From positions 1 to 17,257 of the forward strand of contig JALVRC010000052.1 of NCBI GenBank assembly GCA_027025255.1: a stretch of 17,257 nt of DNA, given 5' to 3'. Shown here piece by piece: positions 7,624 to 15,326 of this stretch. The notes under the pieces were generated by a model that worked only from the letters and a program-made list of their open reading frames with translations, was not told where the DNA came from and searched no databases. The number at the start of each line of letters is the position of its first letter. Position 1 is the stretch's first letter. A program made the translations under genes and the position numbers. This stretch comes from Caldifarciminota bacterium. GTDB lineage: Bacteria > Hydrothermota > Tepidihabitantia > B3-TA06 > JALVRC01.

Positions 7624-8414
7624 TTTAACTCCTCTTCTGTTGGAGCTCTTCCATGAAACTCCAGTTTATTTTCCATAAACGATATACCCTTCCCTTTAAT
7701 TGTATGTGCTATTATTGCTGTCGGACGGCGTTTGTTAAGTCTCGCAAACTCCATTGCTACAGCAAGTTCATTAAAATTATGACCATTCACTTGTACAATA
7801 TCCCACTTAAATGCTCTGAATTTATCTGCCAGAGGATCAATGTCTTTTATCTCTGTTGTTGAACCATCTATCTGAAATCCATTCTTATCCACAATTGCAC
7901 AAACATTGTAAAGCCTGTAATGCCCTGCTGACATCGCAGCTTCCCATACCTGACCTTCCTGTAATTCACCGTCTCCCAGAAGTATCCATACCATATAATC
8001 CCTTCTGTCTATTCTCCCGGCAAGCGCTATACCATTACCAATTGATAAACCATGTCCCAATGAACCAGTAGATGCTTCTATCCCCTGTATAGCCTTATGC
8101 GACGGATGTCCTTGCAAGGGAGATCCGAGTTTCCTCAATGACAAAAGCTTATCTTTCTCAATAATTCCTATATCCGCTAATATAGAGTACAGAGTCGGGG
8201 CTGCATGTCCTTTAGAAAGTATGAATCTGTCTCTCATTGGCCAGCGAGGATTGTTCGGATCGTATTTCATTATCTCATAGTACAATGTTATCATTATCTC
8301 CACTGCTGAAAGAGAACCTCCAGGATGTCCGGATCTTGCCTTAAAAAGCATATTCAAAACATCCTTCCTGATTTGTTTTGCCTTTTCCTTCAAAAATAAA
8401 ATATCATTTTTCAT
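7599..8414 (-). CDS. Transketolase, N-terminal subunit (split enzyme)
   Basis: N-terminal, diphosphate-binding half of transketolase, 271 residues. Family motifs run in order: SGHPGGSLSAVEIM (28-41), DRFILSKGHAAP (62-73), GSPLQGHPS (97-105) and GSLGHGLSIGNGIAL (117-131). The thiamine-diphosphate/Mg motif starts at GDGELQEGQ (147-155) and ends at DKNG (176-179). All metal and cofactor ligands expected in this half are present. It needs the C subunit encoded immediately downstream. The start overlaps the pdxA frame by 11 bases, with no evident Shine-Dalgarno, so translation is probably coupled to pdxA. Placement next to pdxA makes sense because erythrose-4-phosphate feeds the PdxA-dependent pyridoxal phosphate route; that link is an inference. 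Confidence 0.95.
   Translation of the reverse strand: MKNDILFLKEKAKQIRKDVLNMLFKARSGHPGGSLSAVEIMITLYYEIMKYDPNNPRWPMRDRFILSKGHAAPTLYSILADIGIIEKDKLLSLRKLGSPLQGHPSHKAIQGIEASTGSLGHGLSIGNGIALAGRIDRRDYMVWILLGDGELQEGQVWEAAMSAGHYRLYNVCAIVDKNGFQIDGSTTEIKDIDPLADKFRAFKWDIVQVNGHNFNELAVAMEFARLNKRRPTAIIAHTIKGKGISFMENKLEFHGRAPTEEELKWALLQLK
7629..7634 (-). promoter_or_regulatory. Shine-Dalgarno of the transketolase C subunit
   Basis: GAGGAG followed by TTAAA and ATG lies within the last codons of the N-subunit gene. It gives the C subunit its own ribosome entry inside the overlapping frame, which fits equal production of two subunits. Confidence 0.65.
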
Positions 8415-9300
8415 AATTTAATAAAAAGTTTAAGCTGTTTATAGTTGACGAGGGATTTGCAATGCCCATCCCTGCGATATCATAACCAGTACCATGCAGG
8501 GGAGAAACGCGTAAGAAATCCAGCCCGTATGTAACGTTTATACCTCCATTTAACATCCTTATTAAAATCATAGCTTGATCATGATATGTAGCTATTAATC
8601 CGTTATACATAAAGATGCTATTCATTACAGAATCCGACATTACAGGACCTTCAATATCAATCCCTGCTTCTCTTAATCTACTGATAAGATTTATAACAAT
8701 ACTTTCTTTTTCATAAGATTCTTTCCCATGAGGATTAATATTCAGAAGTGCAATACGTGGTTTCTTCTTTCCCTGTACTATTAAAAACCTCAAAAAAAGC
8801 TCTATCTTTTCACTATTGTTCCCATGTTCCAGACGGGAAGAAACATCTTTCAAAGGGATATGCTCTGTCAACAATAGTGTATCTATAAAACTGGTATGAA
8901 GAATCATGCTTGTCGTTCTTTTAAAATGGGTGGACAAATATCCTGTATGCCCTGTAAATTCAGGATAAAACTCACGCATACTTTCTTTAGATAAAGGCAT
9001 TGTTAAAAGAGAACTTATCTCTCCTCTTTCTATATATTCAAGCGCTTTTACAAAGGAAATCCATGCAATCTTTGCAGATATGGATGTAGGCTTCCCATAG
9101 GGATACTGAGCCTTAAGCCGCAAAGGCACAAATATACATTGCTTCATGTTAAAATTAAGCTCTCTTTCCCAGTGTTTAAATATGAGCCTATCAGAAAAGA
9201 TAATACATCTATCCTTTAAAACAGGATAAAGTTCCTTTATGGCTTTTGTAAGTACTTCAGGCCCAATACCTGCTGGATCGCCTATACTTATACCTATCAT
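8404..9300 (-). CDS. pdxA: 4-hydroxythreonine-4-phosphate dehydrogenase PdxA-like
   Basis: NAD-dependent, metal-requiring dehydrogenase of pyridoxal 5'-phosphate synthesis (DXP-dependent route), acting on 4-phosphohydroxy-threonine. Motifs: SIGDPAGIGPEV (5-16), MPLSKESM (101-108), FTGHTGYL (115-122; His118), NINPHGKE (187-194; His191), and YHDQAMI (239-245; His240). The three histidines match the PdxA metal site. The C-terminal substrate loop reads RVSPLHGTGYDIAG (264-277). PdxA usually has Asp before the HG and Ala after GT, so this copy differs slightly there. At 298 residues it is about 30 shorter than E. coli PdxA, and its GHTG replaces the common GHTE. A PdxA2-type or other 4-phospho-hydroxyacid dehydrogenase is therefore possible. 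It overlaps the preceding lipoprotein gene by 4 bases. Confidence 0.9.
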   Translation of the reverse strand: MIGISIGDPAGIGPEVLTKAIKELYPVLKDRCIIFSDRLIFKHWERELNFNMKQCIFVPLRLKAQYPYGKPTSISAKIAWISFVKALEYIERGEISSLLTMPLSKESMREFYPEFTGHTGYLSTHFKRTTSMILHTSFIDTLLLTEHIPLKDVSSRLEHGNNSEKIELFLRFLIVQGKKKPRIALLNINPHGKESYEKESIVINLISRLREAGIDIEGPVMSDSVMNSIFMYNGLIATYHDQAMILIRMLNGGINVTYGLDFLRVSPLHGTGYDIAGMGIANPSSTINSLNFLLNYEK

Positions 9301-9785
9301 TCTCGTAAATCACTCCATAAGACTTTAGGAGGCATAAAAATAGCCTTACTTACCATAGTATCCACTCTTCTGTTAACCACAATAGCAAGAGAATCCCCCA
9401 GAGAAGAATACAGGATAAATGTATCCGTAGAAGGATGTAAAAGTGTATATTTATCTAAAAAATAAATAGAATCCTCAGGAGCTAACACATACTCATACAT
9501 TTGTTCATAGGAAGCACCCTTATAATCATAAATCTCCCCTTTATTCCCCTGAATAACCATAAAAGAATCATTGTAAAAGAAGGAACTCATAACAGATATG
9601 TTAAAAGGTCCAAACACATCTATACGGGCATATTCAGAAGCTATATATGCCCTCCATTTCCCTCTGCCGTAAGAAGACTTCAAACGCCCTTCATACTTTC
9701 CTACCTCTTCTAAAGAATTCTTCGTTGTATACCTTATACAAAATGTCAATAAAAACAGAACAAATACAAGGTTTTTTTTCATCAT
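9297..9785 (-). CDS. Putative LolB-like outer-membrane lipoprotein
   Basis: A 162-residue exported protein. The N-terminus MMKKNLVFVLFLLTFC is a signal peptide with Cys16 placed like a lipobox cysteine. The residue before it is Phe rather than Gly/Ala/Ser, so lipidation is plausible but not certain. Residues 30-85 alternate in a way that recalls the LolB/DUF4292 fold: YEGRLKSSYGRGKWRAYI, then ARIDVFGPF followed by an aliphatic strand and NDSFMVIQGNKGEIYDY. LolB accepts lipoproteins from LolA at the outer membrane, and a LolA-like gene lies upstream in the same gene chain. The similarity was judged by eye and is weak at sequence level. An unrelated beta-rich envelope lipoprotein remains possible. 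It overlaps its neighbours on both sides by ATGA. Confidence 0.6.
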   Translation of the reverse strand: MMKKNLVFVLFLLTFCIRYTTKNSLEEVGKYEGRLKSSYGRGKWRAYIASEYARIDVFGPFNISVMSSFFYNDSFMVIQGNKGEIYDYKGASYEQMYEYVLAPEDSIYFLDKYTLLHPSTDTFILYSSLGDSLAIVVNRRVDTMVSKAIFMPPKVLWSDLRE

Positions 9786-10510
9786 ATTCTATAAAATATC
9801 CCTAATATAAAAAGCCCTTGAGGAGACTTGATAAGGTCATTTGCCCATGGATAATATGAAATATTTATTCCCAATGTTCCGGTTCTGCCCTTATATTTAG
9901 CTTCCAAACTCAGCTTTATGTTTCTTTTAATATAGAAACCTGCTACATCATTTGACAGAAAGGTAATATAGTTCTCATTTATAAATTCAAATCCTAAGCT
10001 TCTCAAAGCATAGATATTTACCCTTAACTGCACCAATAAATCATGATATAAATCAGTGGAATTTAACCAATCAATAAATACTGCATGAGGATAATAGCCA
10101 TATCTTATAAAAAACGTTGCAGGTTTCCTGTGATATAAGAATCCTCCTCTGAATCTATTAAAAACAACCTTATTGCTATCAGGCAATCTATCTATATTAT
10201 GCTTACAATCATGCACATAATCAGTAAAAAGCCTCAAGTCCTTAAATATAGTCTCAAATCTCAAGATACCGTAATAATGAGAGTAAAAAGGGTCAAATAC
10301 AATATTCCCAACCTGCTCAGCCATCTCCAATTCATCCCTGTACTCAATACTTACAAAACTATTCCTGAAACTAATAAGAGATACCTCAAGTCCTATACCA
10401 ATATCCATATTGTATCTTTTTGATTCACCTATGTACTTTACAAGAGATACTTCCCCTCTATGGGACAATGGAAAACTAACAAAAGTACTAATCTGCAACA
10501 ACAAAATCAT
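9782..10510 (-). CDS. Predicted outer-membrane beta-barrel protein, unknown family
   Basis: A 242-residue protein I cannot place in a named family. After a short hydrophobic N-terminus (MILLLQISTFVSFPLS) that may be a minimal signal peptide, the sequence is built of amphipathic, aromatic-rich strands. Examples are FVSIEYRDEL, YYGILRFETIF, FRGGFLYHRK, ATFFIRYGYY, LLVQLRVNIYALRSLGFEFI and GLFILGIFYRI. Turns are polar. The final strand ends in aromatic and hydrophobic residues, as barrel proteins often do. Roughly ten to twelve strands could fit, consistent with a small barrel. A strong Shine-Dalgarno lies inside the rimO end, with a 23-base overlap, and the stop overlaps the lipoprotein gene (ATGA). 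The neighbouring LolA- and LolB-like genes support an envelope role. Confidence 0.65.
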   Translation of the reverse strand: MILLLQISTFVSFPLSHRGEVSLVKYIGESKRYNMDIGIGLEVSLISFRNSFVSIEYRDELEMAEQVGNIVFDPFYSHYYGILRFETIFKDLRLFTDYVHDCKHNIDRLPDSNKVVFNRFRGGFLYHRKPATFFIRYGYYPHAVFIDWLNSTDLYHDLLVQLRVNIYALRSLGFEFINENYITFLSNDVAGFYIKRNIKLSLEAKYKGRTGTLGINISYYPWANDLIKSPQGLFILGIFYRI

Positions 10511-11723
10511 ATTCCTCCTTTTCTATGTCCTGTATAAATCCCTTATAAAAACTACCTGTCAAAGTCCTATCCTTTACAAAATATCTGTAGTCTGTTAATA
10601 CAAAATCTCTATTGCTGTGAGCATAAAAACCCTCTCCGTCTTTTCCATCAACAAGCACTAAAACTTCTTCCCCAATACGTTCTCTCTTTTTTGTATGTTG
10701 AATAGAAAAGATTTCCTCCTCAAGCATCTCATATCTTTCTCTTTTTATATACTCATCTGAATCTTTTAAGACATATGCCCGTGTAAATGGCTCATGAGAA
10801 TACATAAAAATAGCTGGAAGATCTATTATCCCATAACCTAAAAATTGCTTAAGAGAAATAAAATCTCGCTCTCTCTCATCAGGATAACCAGTAATAAACT
10901 CAGAACGTACTGTAATCCTGTATTTTTTTAAAAGCTTTAATACTTTATCAATAAACTCTCTATCATATCCACGATTCATGCTCTTAAGCACATTATTACT
11001 AACATGCTGAAAAGAGGTATTTATATAAGGAACAAAATGCTCTGAATTAGCTATAAAATCAAGAAGCCTTTCTGAAACCCATAAAGGATACAAATATAGT
11101 AATCTTATCCAGAATCTTCCTTTAATCCTATCCAGGGTTTTTAATAAATCAATAAATCTAACATCTATATCTTTACCGTATGAACCAGTATCCTGCCCAA
11201 TAAGAATAATCTCTTTCATACCTGCCTCAACCAATATCTTTACCTCATCAACAATCTCATTCATAGGCCTGCTTCTAAAACTTCCTTTTATATATGGAAT
11301 CGTACAAAAACTACATCCCCAATCACACCCTTCTGCTATTTTTACAAAAGCATAAGGATATGTAGTTAAAAATCTATTGCTAACATGCCTTTTTTCTACG
11401 TCAATGCGTAGATATTTTAGCAAATCATCAAAAGAGTATAAATCAATACTTTTTTTGTTTTTATTATATTCAGCATAACAACCAGTAATAAAAACTTGTT
11501 TATTTTGTTTTTTAAGATTTTCTATCTCTTCTAAAGCTTCTTCCCTGTACATTTTAAGAAAAGCACATGAAGAATACACAATATATTGTGCATCTATTGA
11601 ATTCCATTTTACATCTATATTACTATTTTTTAACTCATGAACAAACCTCTCAAGGTCATATGTCAATTTTGGACATCCTCTGTCTAAAATCCCAATGCTT
11701 ATTTTTTTACCATTTTGGACCAT
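10488..11723 (-). CDS. rimO: Ribosomal protein S12 methylthiotransferase RimO-like (radical SAM)
   Basis: Methylthiotransferase with three domains: UPF0004 (about 8-105), radical SAM (about 125-335) and TRAM (about 345-405). Cys17 (RGCPK), Cys53 (SSCAF) and Cys82 (TGCYA) are the ligands of the auxiliary cluster. CDWGCSFC (133-140) is the SAM-binding CxxxCxxC. RimO rather than MiaB is indicated by LIGQDTGSYG, RLLYLYP and SFQHVSNNVLKSMNRG. MiaB would show a GQNVNSY-type sequence. RimO methylthiolates a conserved Asp of ribosomal protein S12. At 411 residues it is a little short. The TRAM domain reads GEGFYAHSNRDFVLTD, where RimO normally carries an acidic APEID-type motif, so S12 docking may be altered. 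The start overlaps the thioesterase gene by 25 bases. Confidence 0.9.
   Translation of the reverse strand: MVQNGKKISIGILDRGCPKLTYDLERFVHELKNSNIDVKWNSIDAQYIVYSSCAFLKMYREEALEEIENLKKQNKQVFITGCYAEYNKNKKSIDLYSFDDLLKYLRIDVEKRHVSNRFLTTYPYAFVKIAEGCDWGCSFCTIPYIKGSFRSRPMNEIVDEVKILVEAGMKEIILIGQDTGSYGKDIDVRFIDLLKTLDRIKGRFWIRLLYLYPLWVSERLLDFIANSEHFVPYINTSFQHVSNNVLKSMNRGYDREFIDKVLKLLKKYRITVRSEFITGYPDERERDFISLKQFLGYGIIDLPAIFMYSHEPFTRAYVLKDSDEYIKRERYEMLEEEIFSIQHTKKRERIGEEVLVLVDGKDGEGFYAHSNRDFVLTDYRYFVKDRTLTGSFYKGFIQDIEKEEYDFVVAD
10514..10522 (-). promoter_or_regulatory. Shine-Dalgarno of the beta-barrel gene
   Basis: AAAAGGAGG followed by AAT and ATG lies within the last codons of rimO. It is one of the strongest ribosome-binding sites in the window and sets the barrel start at 10510. 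Spacing is short at three bases. Confidence 0.6.
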
Positions 11724-12085
11724 GCCCTGGCTATCACTATCCTATCTTCTGTTAAAACCTCACCCTCCCCTAAAAATAACGGGCCTTTATGTTTAATAAT
11801 ACGCCCCTCAACAAATACTTTCTCATATTTAAGATAAAAAGGTGATACATATCTAACCTTCAGTTCGCCTGTCACAACATCCACTCCATAATATTTACAT
11901 GCCCATACCATAGCTTCATCCAAAAGGGAAGATATTATACCTCCGTGTACAATACCTTCCCAACCTTCATACTCTTTTTTCGGATAGAAGTAAAACCATG
12001 CCTTACCTTCTTCTACCTGTATATCAACCTTTAATCCTATAGGATTTTCCTTACCGCATACGAAACAGTAATCTGCCTTATTCAT
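11699..12085 (-). CDS. Hotdog-fold thioesterase (PaaI-like)
   Basis: A 128-residue single hotdog domain, likely an acyl-CoA thioesterase acting in the cytoplasm as a multimer. Hallmarks are the N-terminal CFVCGKENPIGLK (7-19), a CxxCGxxNPxGL form seen in one PaaI-like subgroup. The central GIVHGGIISSLLDEAM (45-59) has His47-Gly-Gly and the Asp56/Glu57 pair usual for the active site. VRYVSPFYL and GEGEVL strands follow. CAGGATTAA before the ATG is a modest Shine-Dalgarno. Substrate is unknown. The gene is between lolA-like and rimO, overlapping them by 4 and 25 bases. No pathway link to these neighbours is evident. Confidence 0.88.
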   Translation of the reverse strand: MNKADYCFVCGKENPIGLKVDIQVEEGKAWFYFYPKKEYEGWEGIVHGGIISSLLDEAMVWACKYYGVDVVTGELKVRYVSPFYLKYEKVFVEGRIIKHKGPLFLGEGEVLTEDRIVIARAWSKMVKK

Positions 12086-12639
12086 TTAATCCTGAAGAGT
12101 GTATCCGAAAGCTCCGTATTAATACGTATATTTTCAAGAAAAAAATCGTACTCATTACCCTGAGCATCATGAGCCTTAATCCTATCTATTCTACCTGCTT
12201 TTGTCGGATACATCCTTAAATCGGAAAATGGCAATCCTACATCATCTTTTGGTAAAAGATAAATAACATTGAGGTCTCCTTCTCTTATAACCTTGTAAGA
12301 AAAATTTTCCTCGTAATTGTCAAGAATATTTCTGATATGCAAAAACTTACTGAAAGCAGAAGAAGGATAGACATCCATTTCACCGGAGTCCAGATATTTA
12401 ACCCATAAACTATCTCCATTATCAACAAGAATCTGCTTTTCCGGCATAGATACATTCATTCTTAATTTGGTTTTAGTAAGATACATTTCACCGCGCATTT
12501 CAACACAGGCGCCTGTTTCCTTTTCGCATTGACGTTCAATAAAATTTGCCTTTAATGTAGACACATTATCGTAGAACTTAACAACCCTATCAATATAAAA
12601 ATTGCCTGAAAAAATAGTTAAAATCGTCCAGTACATCAT
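12082..12639 (-). CDS. LolA-like periplasmic lipoprotein carrier
   Basis: A 185-residue protein with the LolA pattern. STLKANFIERQ (27-37) matches the family's L-x-A-x-F-x-Q-type start. RGEMYLTKTKLRMNVSMPEKQILVDNGDSLWVKYLDSGEMDVYP follows at 49-92, the usual run of strands with a DG/W-x-Y turn. DTLFRIK is at the C-terminus. LolA shuttles lipoproteins from the inner to the outer membrane through the periplasm. The N-terminus MMYWTILTIFSG is hydrophobic but short and lacks basic residues, so export by a minimal signal is assumed. Cys38 and Cys45 (CEKETGAC) could form a local disulfide, which is not a general LolA feature. Two tandem ATGs (12639, 12636) both overlap the peptidase stop; either may be used. 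A LolB-like gene lies four genes downstream. Confidence 0.8.
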   Translation of the reverse strand: MMYWTILTIFSGNFYIDRVVKFYDNVSTLKANFIERQCEKETGACVEMRGEMYLTKTKLRMNVSMPEKQILVDNGDSLWVKYLDSGEMDVYPSSAFSKFLHIRNILDNYEENFSYKVIREGDLNVIYLLPKDDVGLPFSDLRMYPTKAGRIDRIKAHDAQGNEYDFFLENIRINTELSDTLFRIK

Positions 12640-15221
12640 TTAATCTTCACCACCTTCATTGTGTGTTTGTTATTATTACAACTAATTGAAAGGAAATATA
12701 CACCCTGGGATAAATCCTTTATTGAAATGGTATTAGAAAGCCTACCTGACTTTACCTTTCTACCATTTATATCAAATATGGCATATTTATATGCATTTAT
12801 TGAGTTTCCACTTAAATATATAAAATCACCACAAACTCTCTTAAGACTAATATCAAAAAGTTTAGAATCTTTCTCTATAGAAACAACAGATGCAGGGAGA
12901 GAAACAAGCATCAAACCGTCTCCACCAATAGAAAGATACAATTTATTGCTTGATTGCAATATATGTTTTACAGCACCCATACCTGAAACTGTTCCTACAT
13001 CAGTAGTATTTGAACCGTTAATCCCATAAACATGAAGGCCACCATTACCACCAAAAGCATAAAGCCCCTTACTTCCGCTCACCTTTAAAAGAGTAATATT
13101 ATCGCTTAAATCTAATTTTGATGCAATTGAACCAGTAGAAGGATCCACAATCTCAATACCCTTTGTCCCCTCAGCTGCAAATAGATATTCATCATTCCCT
13201 TTAACATCCATGGCGTTCCCTGATAAAGAAAAAGTATCCTGGATAGATAAAGAAGATGCATTAGAAACATCAACCTTAATAATACCATCTGCCAGACTCG
13301 CAATATACATAACTTTATTTTTCTTATCCAAAAAGCCGTTAAATGCTCTCAAAAGCTCAATATTTCCATTCTCTTTTAATGTATATCCGTCTATACTGTA
13401 TATATAAATCCCCTTGTACTTAATAATACAATAAAGCTTATTATTAACTAAAGAATGGTACACTACAGATGAAGGGAATTTTCCTTCTCCTTTTTTAGTA
13501 AGAGTGTAATCACTACCCACACTGTAGATTTCATAATTTCCCTTACTATCTATACCAATCAATATTCTGGAGGTAGATACATAAATTAAGTATGCTGCCC
13601 CGAAAGAAGAAAGCTTCTCTTCACTGGCAATATAACCCTCTTTTAGATTTATCCTATAGATGCCTGGTGCTCCATAAGCCCCCAATAAAACATCGTCAGC
13701 AAGAATTACAGTACTGCTTAAAGAACCTCCATACACTCCATTGTGATGACTTACAACACTGATATCTTTATCAACAGCAAGCTCATCCATATCTAATCCT
13801 GAGAGAGTTCCATCTGCGGCAATAAGTTGATATCCATTGTAACCTCTTACAAAGAAGCGTACAATTGTATCTGATTCTGGTATATCAGTTATTAAATAAC
13901 CTTTTGAAGCATCAACTTTTCCAAGAGAGGTATGTGTATTCTCATTAAAGCTCTCCTGAAGAAAAGATTCTACCTTATCAATCTCACTTGCAGCCTTAAG
14001 TTCTGTTTCATAAAGATTCCAGGAAATAACATACTTGACGCCCTTAAATATCCTTGAATACATTGGATTAATGGAAATATTGCTTGGAGTCCTATCTCCC
14101 GTCTCTTTTGTAGGATAAACATAATCTGTTGATGTTCCGCCCTGATGAGATGTATGTAAAGCCCATGCATGCTCTCCTGTATCCCAGGTGTTATGAACTA
14201 TAACATTAGAATCTCCTGCATCTGTCACAATATACCCAACAGCACAAACAGAGTGACCAGATTGGTTATACCAGTAATTCAATAAACTCCAGTTAAAAGG
14301 CCTACCACTATCTACCTCTTCAGTAATCATATCCCAATGCCAATGATTTGAAGAATTTCCCTGAGATGAAGATGTTGTTCTAAAATGGTATGGATGCATA
14401 TTTGATGTAAAAGTATTCATTCCAGCTCCAATCATCGAGGGGCTTGTTCCTCCTGTTGTTGTATCTGTATTCATTGCAAGTGCCAGCTCTCTCTGAGCAT
14501 TAGGAAGATTTCTATCAGTTTCTTTCTCTACCATATCATACCTGTCAAAATAGAAATCAACAAGCTGTCCATAACCTCTAATATCATAAAACATTGCTAT
14601 CATTGTATTAGTGGTTGGAGAACAACCATAGCTCCATAAAGCAAAAGGGACATCCTTAATGTATCCTGAATCCTGTGCAAGAAACGTAGCATTGTCTACT
14701 CTATCCCATACAGAACTCTTCTCATAGTCATTAAATCCGTACTCTGGAATATCAACGTTTTCTGCCTTTAAAGAATAACCGTTTAAATAAAAATACTCTC
14801 CGTTCTTTTCGTATCTAAACCACTCAGTATTAGGGGAAAGATACACATAATCCTTAAATCTCACATCTCCCCAGAGTTTATATGCCTTAAGGTCTGCTCT
14901 TTTTCTGTTAACTATATATGGAGGCAAGACATTACTCATATCCATCACAGGCTGATTCTCTTCGTTTGCGGAAACTATAACAGTTACATACCTATCTGTA
15001 CCCCATCTATCATAATCAGGATGTGCCAAAGCCAGATAATTCTTCACAATAGAACCGTCAGAATTATATACGTAAACATAAACAGAAGGGTTACCTTCCA
15101 GATCATAAAAAGTAATAGACTCTGAAAGAGAAATTACATTGGGCCAGTTAGCTGATACAATCTTATTAGCTATTACCTCTGCCCTATTAAAAGAAACAAT
15201 GCCTATTAAAAACAAAAACAT
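12636..15221 (-). CDS. Secreted C39/papain-like cysteine peptidase with beta-propeller and T9SS-type C-terminal domain
   Basis: An 861-residue multidomain export product. A short hydrophobic N-terminus (about 1-11) leads to a possible prodomain (about 15-190). The peptidase-like domain follows (about 185-365). SYGCSPTTNTM (197-207) carries the likely nucleophile Cys200, GHSVCAVGY (322-330) the His323, and VHNTWD (342-347) the Asn344/Asp347, in the order of C39-like and papain-like peptidases. About 485-776 holds LVIVD-type beta-propeller repeats (for example GIIKVDVSN, GIEIVDPSTG, GLHVYGING, GLMLVSLP). The last 75 residues (YAIFDINGRKV, DLSQGVYFLSI, MKVVKIK) form a T9SS type A-like sorting domain, which is normally cleaved during secretion across the outer membrane. 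AAGGAGGAG four bases before ATG fixes the start, 22 bases after tRNA-Gln. Substrate unknown; catalysis assumed from the triad. Confidence 0.85.
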   Translation of the reverse strand: MFLFLIGIVSFNRAEVIANKIVSANWPNVISLSESITFYDLEGNPSVYVYVYNSDGSIVKNYLALAHPDYDRWGTDRYVTVIVSANEENQPVMDMSNVLPPYIVNRKRADLKAYKLWGDVRFKDYVYLSPNTEWFRYEKNGEYFYLNGYSLKAENVDIPEYGFNDYEKSSVWDRVDNATFLAQDSGYIKDVPFALWSYGCSPTTNTMIAMFYDIRGYGQLVDFYFDRYDMVEKETDRNLPNAQRELALAMNTDTTTGGTSPSMIGAGMNTFTSNMHPYHFRTTSSSQGNSSNHWHWDMITEEVDSGRPFNWSLLNYWYNQSGHSVCAVGYIVTDAGDSNVIVHNTWDTGEHAWALHTSHQGGTSTDYVYPTKETGDRTPSNISINPMYSRIFKGVKYVISWNLYETELKAASEIDKVESFLQESFNENTHTSLGKVDASKGYLITDIPESDTIVRFFVRGYNGYQLIAADGTLSGLDMDELAVDKDISVVSHHNGVYGGSLSSTVILADDVLLGAYGAPGIYRINLKEGYIASEEKLSSFGAAYLIYVSTSRILIGIDSKGNYEIYSVGSDYTLTKKGEGKFPSSVVYHSLVNNKLYCIIKYKGIYIYSIDGYTLKENGNIELLRAFNGFLDKKNKVMYIASLADGIIKVDVSNASSLSIQDTFSLSGNAMDVKGNDEYLFAAEGTKGIEIVDPSTGSIASKLDLSDNITLLKVSGSKGLYAFGGNGGLHVYGINGSNTTDVGTVSGMGAVKHILQSSNKLYLSIGGDGLMLVSLPASVVSIEKDSKLFDISLKRVCGDFIYLSGNSINAYKYAIFDINGRKVKSGRLSNTISIKDLSQGVYFLSISCNNNKHTMKVVKIK

Positions 15222-15225
15222 AAAA

Positions 15226-15234
15226 CTCCTCCTT
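15226..15234 (-). promoter_or_regulatory. Strong Shine-Dalgarno of the cysteine-peptidase gene
   Basis: AAGGAGGAG, then TTTT and ATG. It occupies the short spacer between the 3' end of tRNA-Gln and the peptidase start. No promoter is seen between them, so the peptidase is probably translated from RNA released after tRNA processing. Confidence 0.7.
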
Positions 15235-15243
15235 TTTTTACAA

Positions 15244-15317
15244 TGGCTGGGGGACAGGGATTCGAACCCCGATCAACTGATCCAGAGTCAGCCGTCCTGC
15301 CGTTAGACGATCCCCCA
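15244..15317 (-). tRNA. tRNA-Gln, anticodon CTG
   Basis: A 74-base cloverleaf with encoded CCA. The acceptor is TGGGGGA paired with TCCCCCA, and the D arm is GTCT/GGAC. The anticodon stem GCTGA/TCAGT has loop CTCTGGA, giving CTG, which reads CAG. The T arm is CGGGG-TTCGAAT-CCCTG, with discriminator G. The first pair is U1-A72, as in many bacterial tRNA-Gln. It starts 9 bases after the gltX stop and ends 22 bases before the peptidase start. No promoter or terminator of its own is visible, so it is probably cut from a longer transcript. Confidence 0.97.
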
Positions 15318-15326
15318 GCAGAAACA

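Noticed and set aside
12661..13029. A 122-codon plus-strand ORF
   Set aside because: It lies entirely antisense to the propeller and T9SS-tail part of the peptidase gene, whose frame is well supported.
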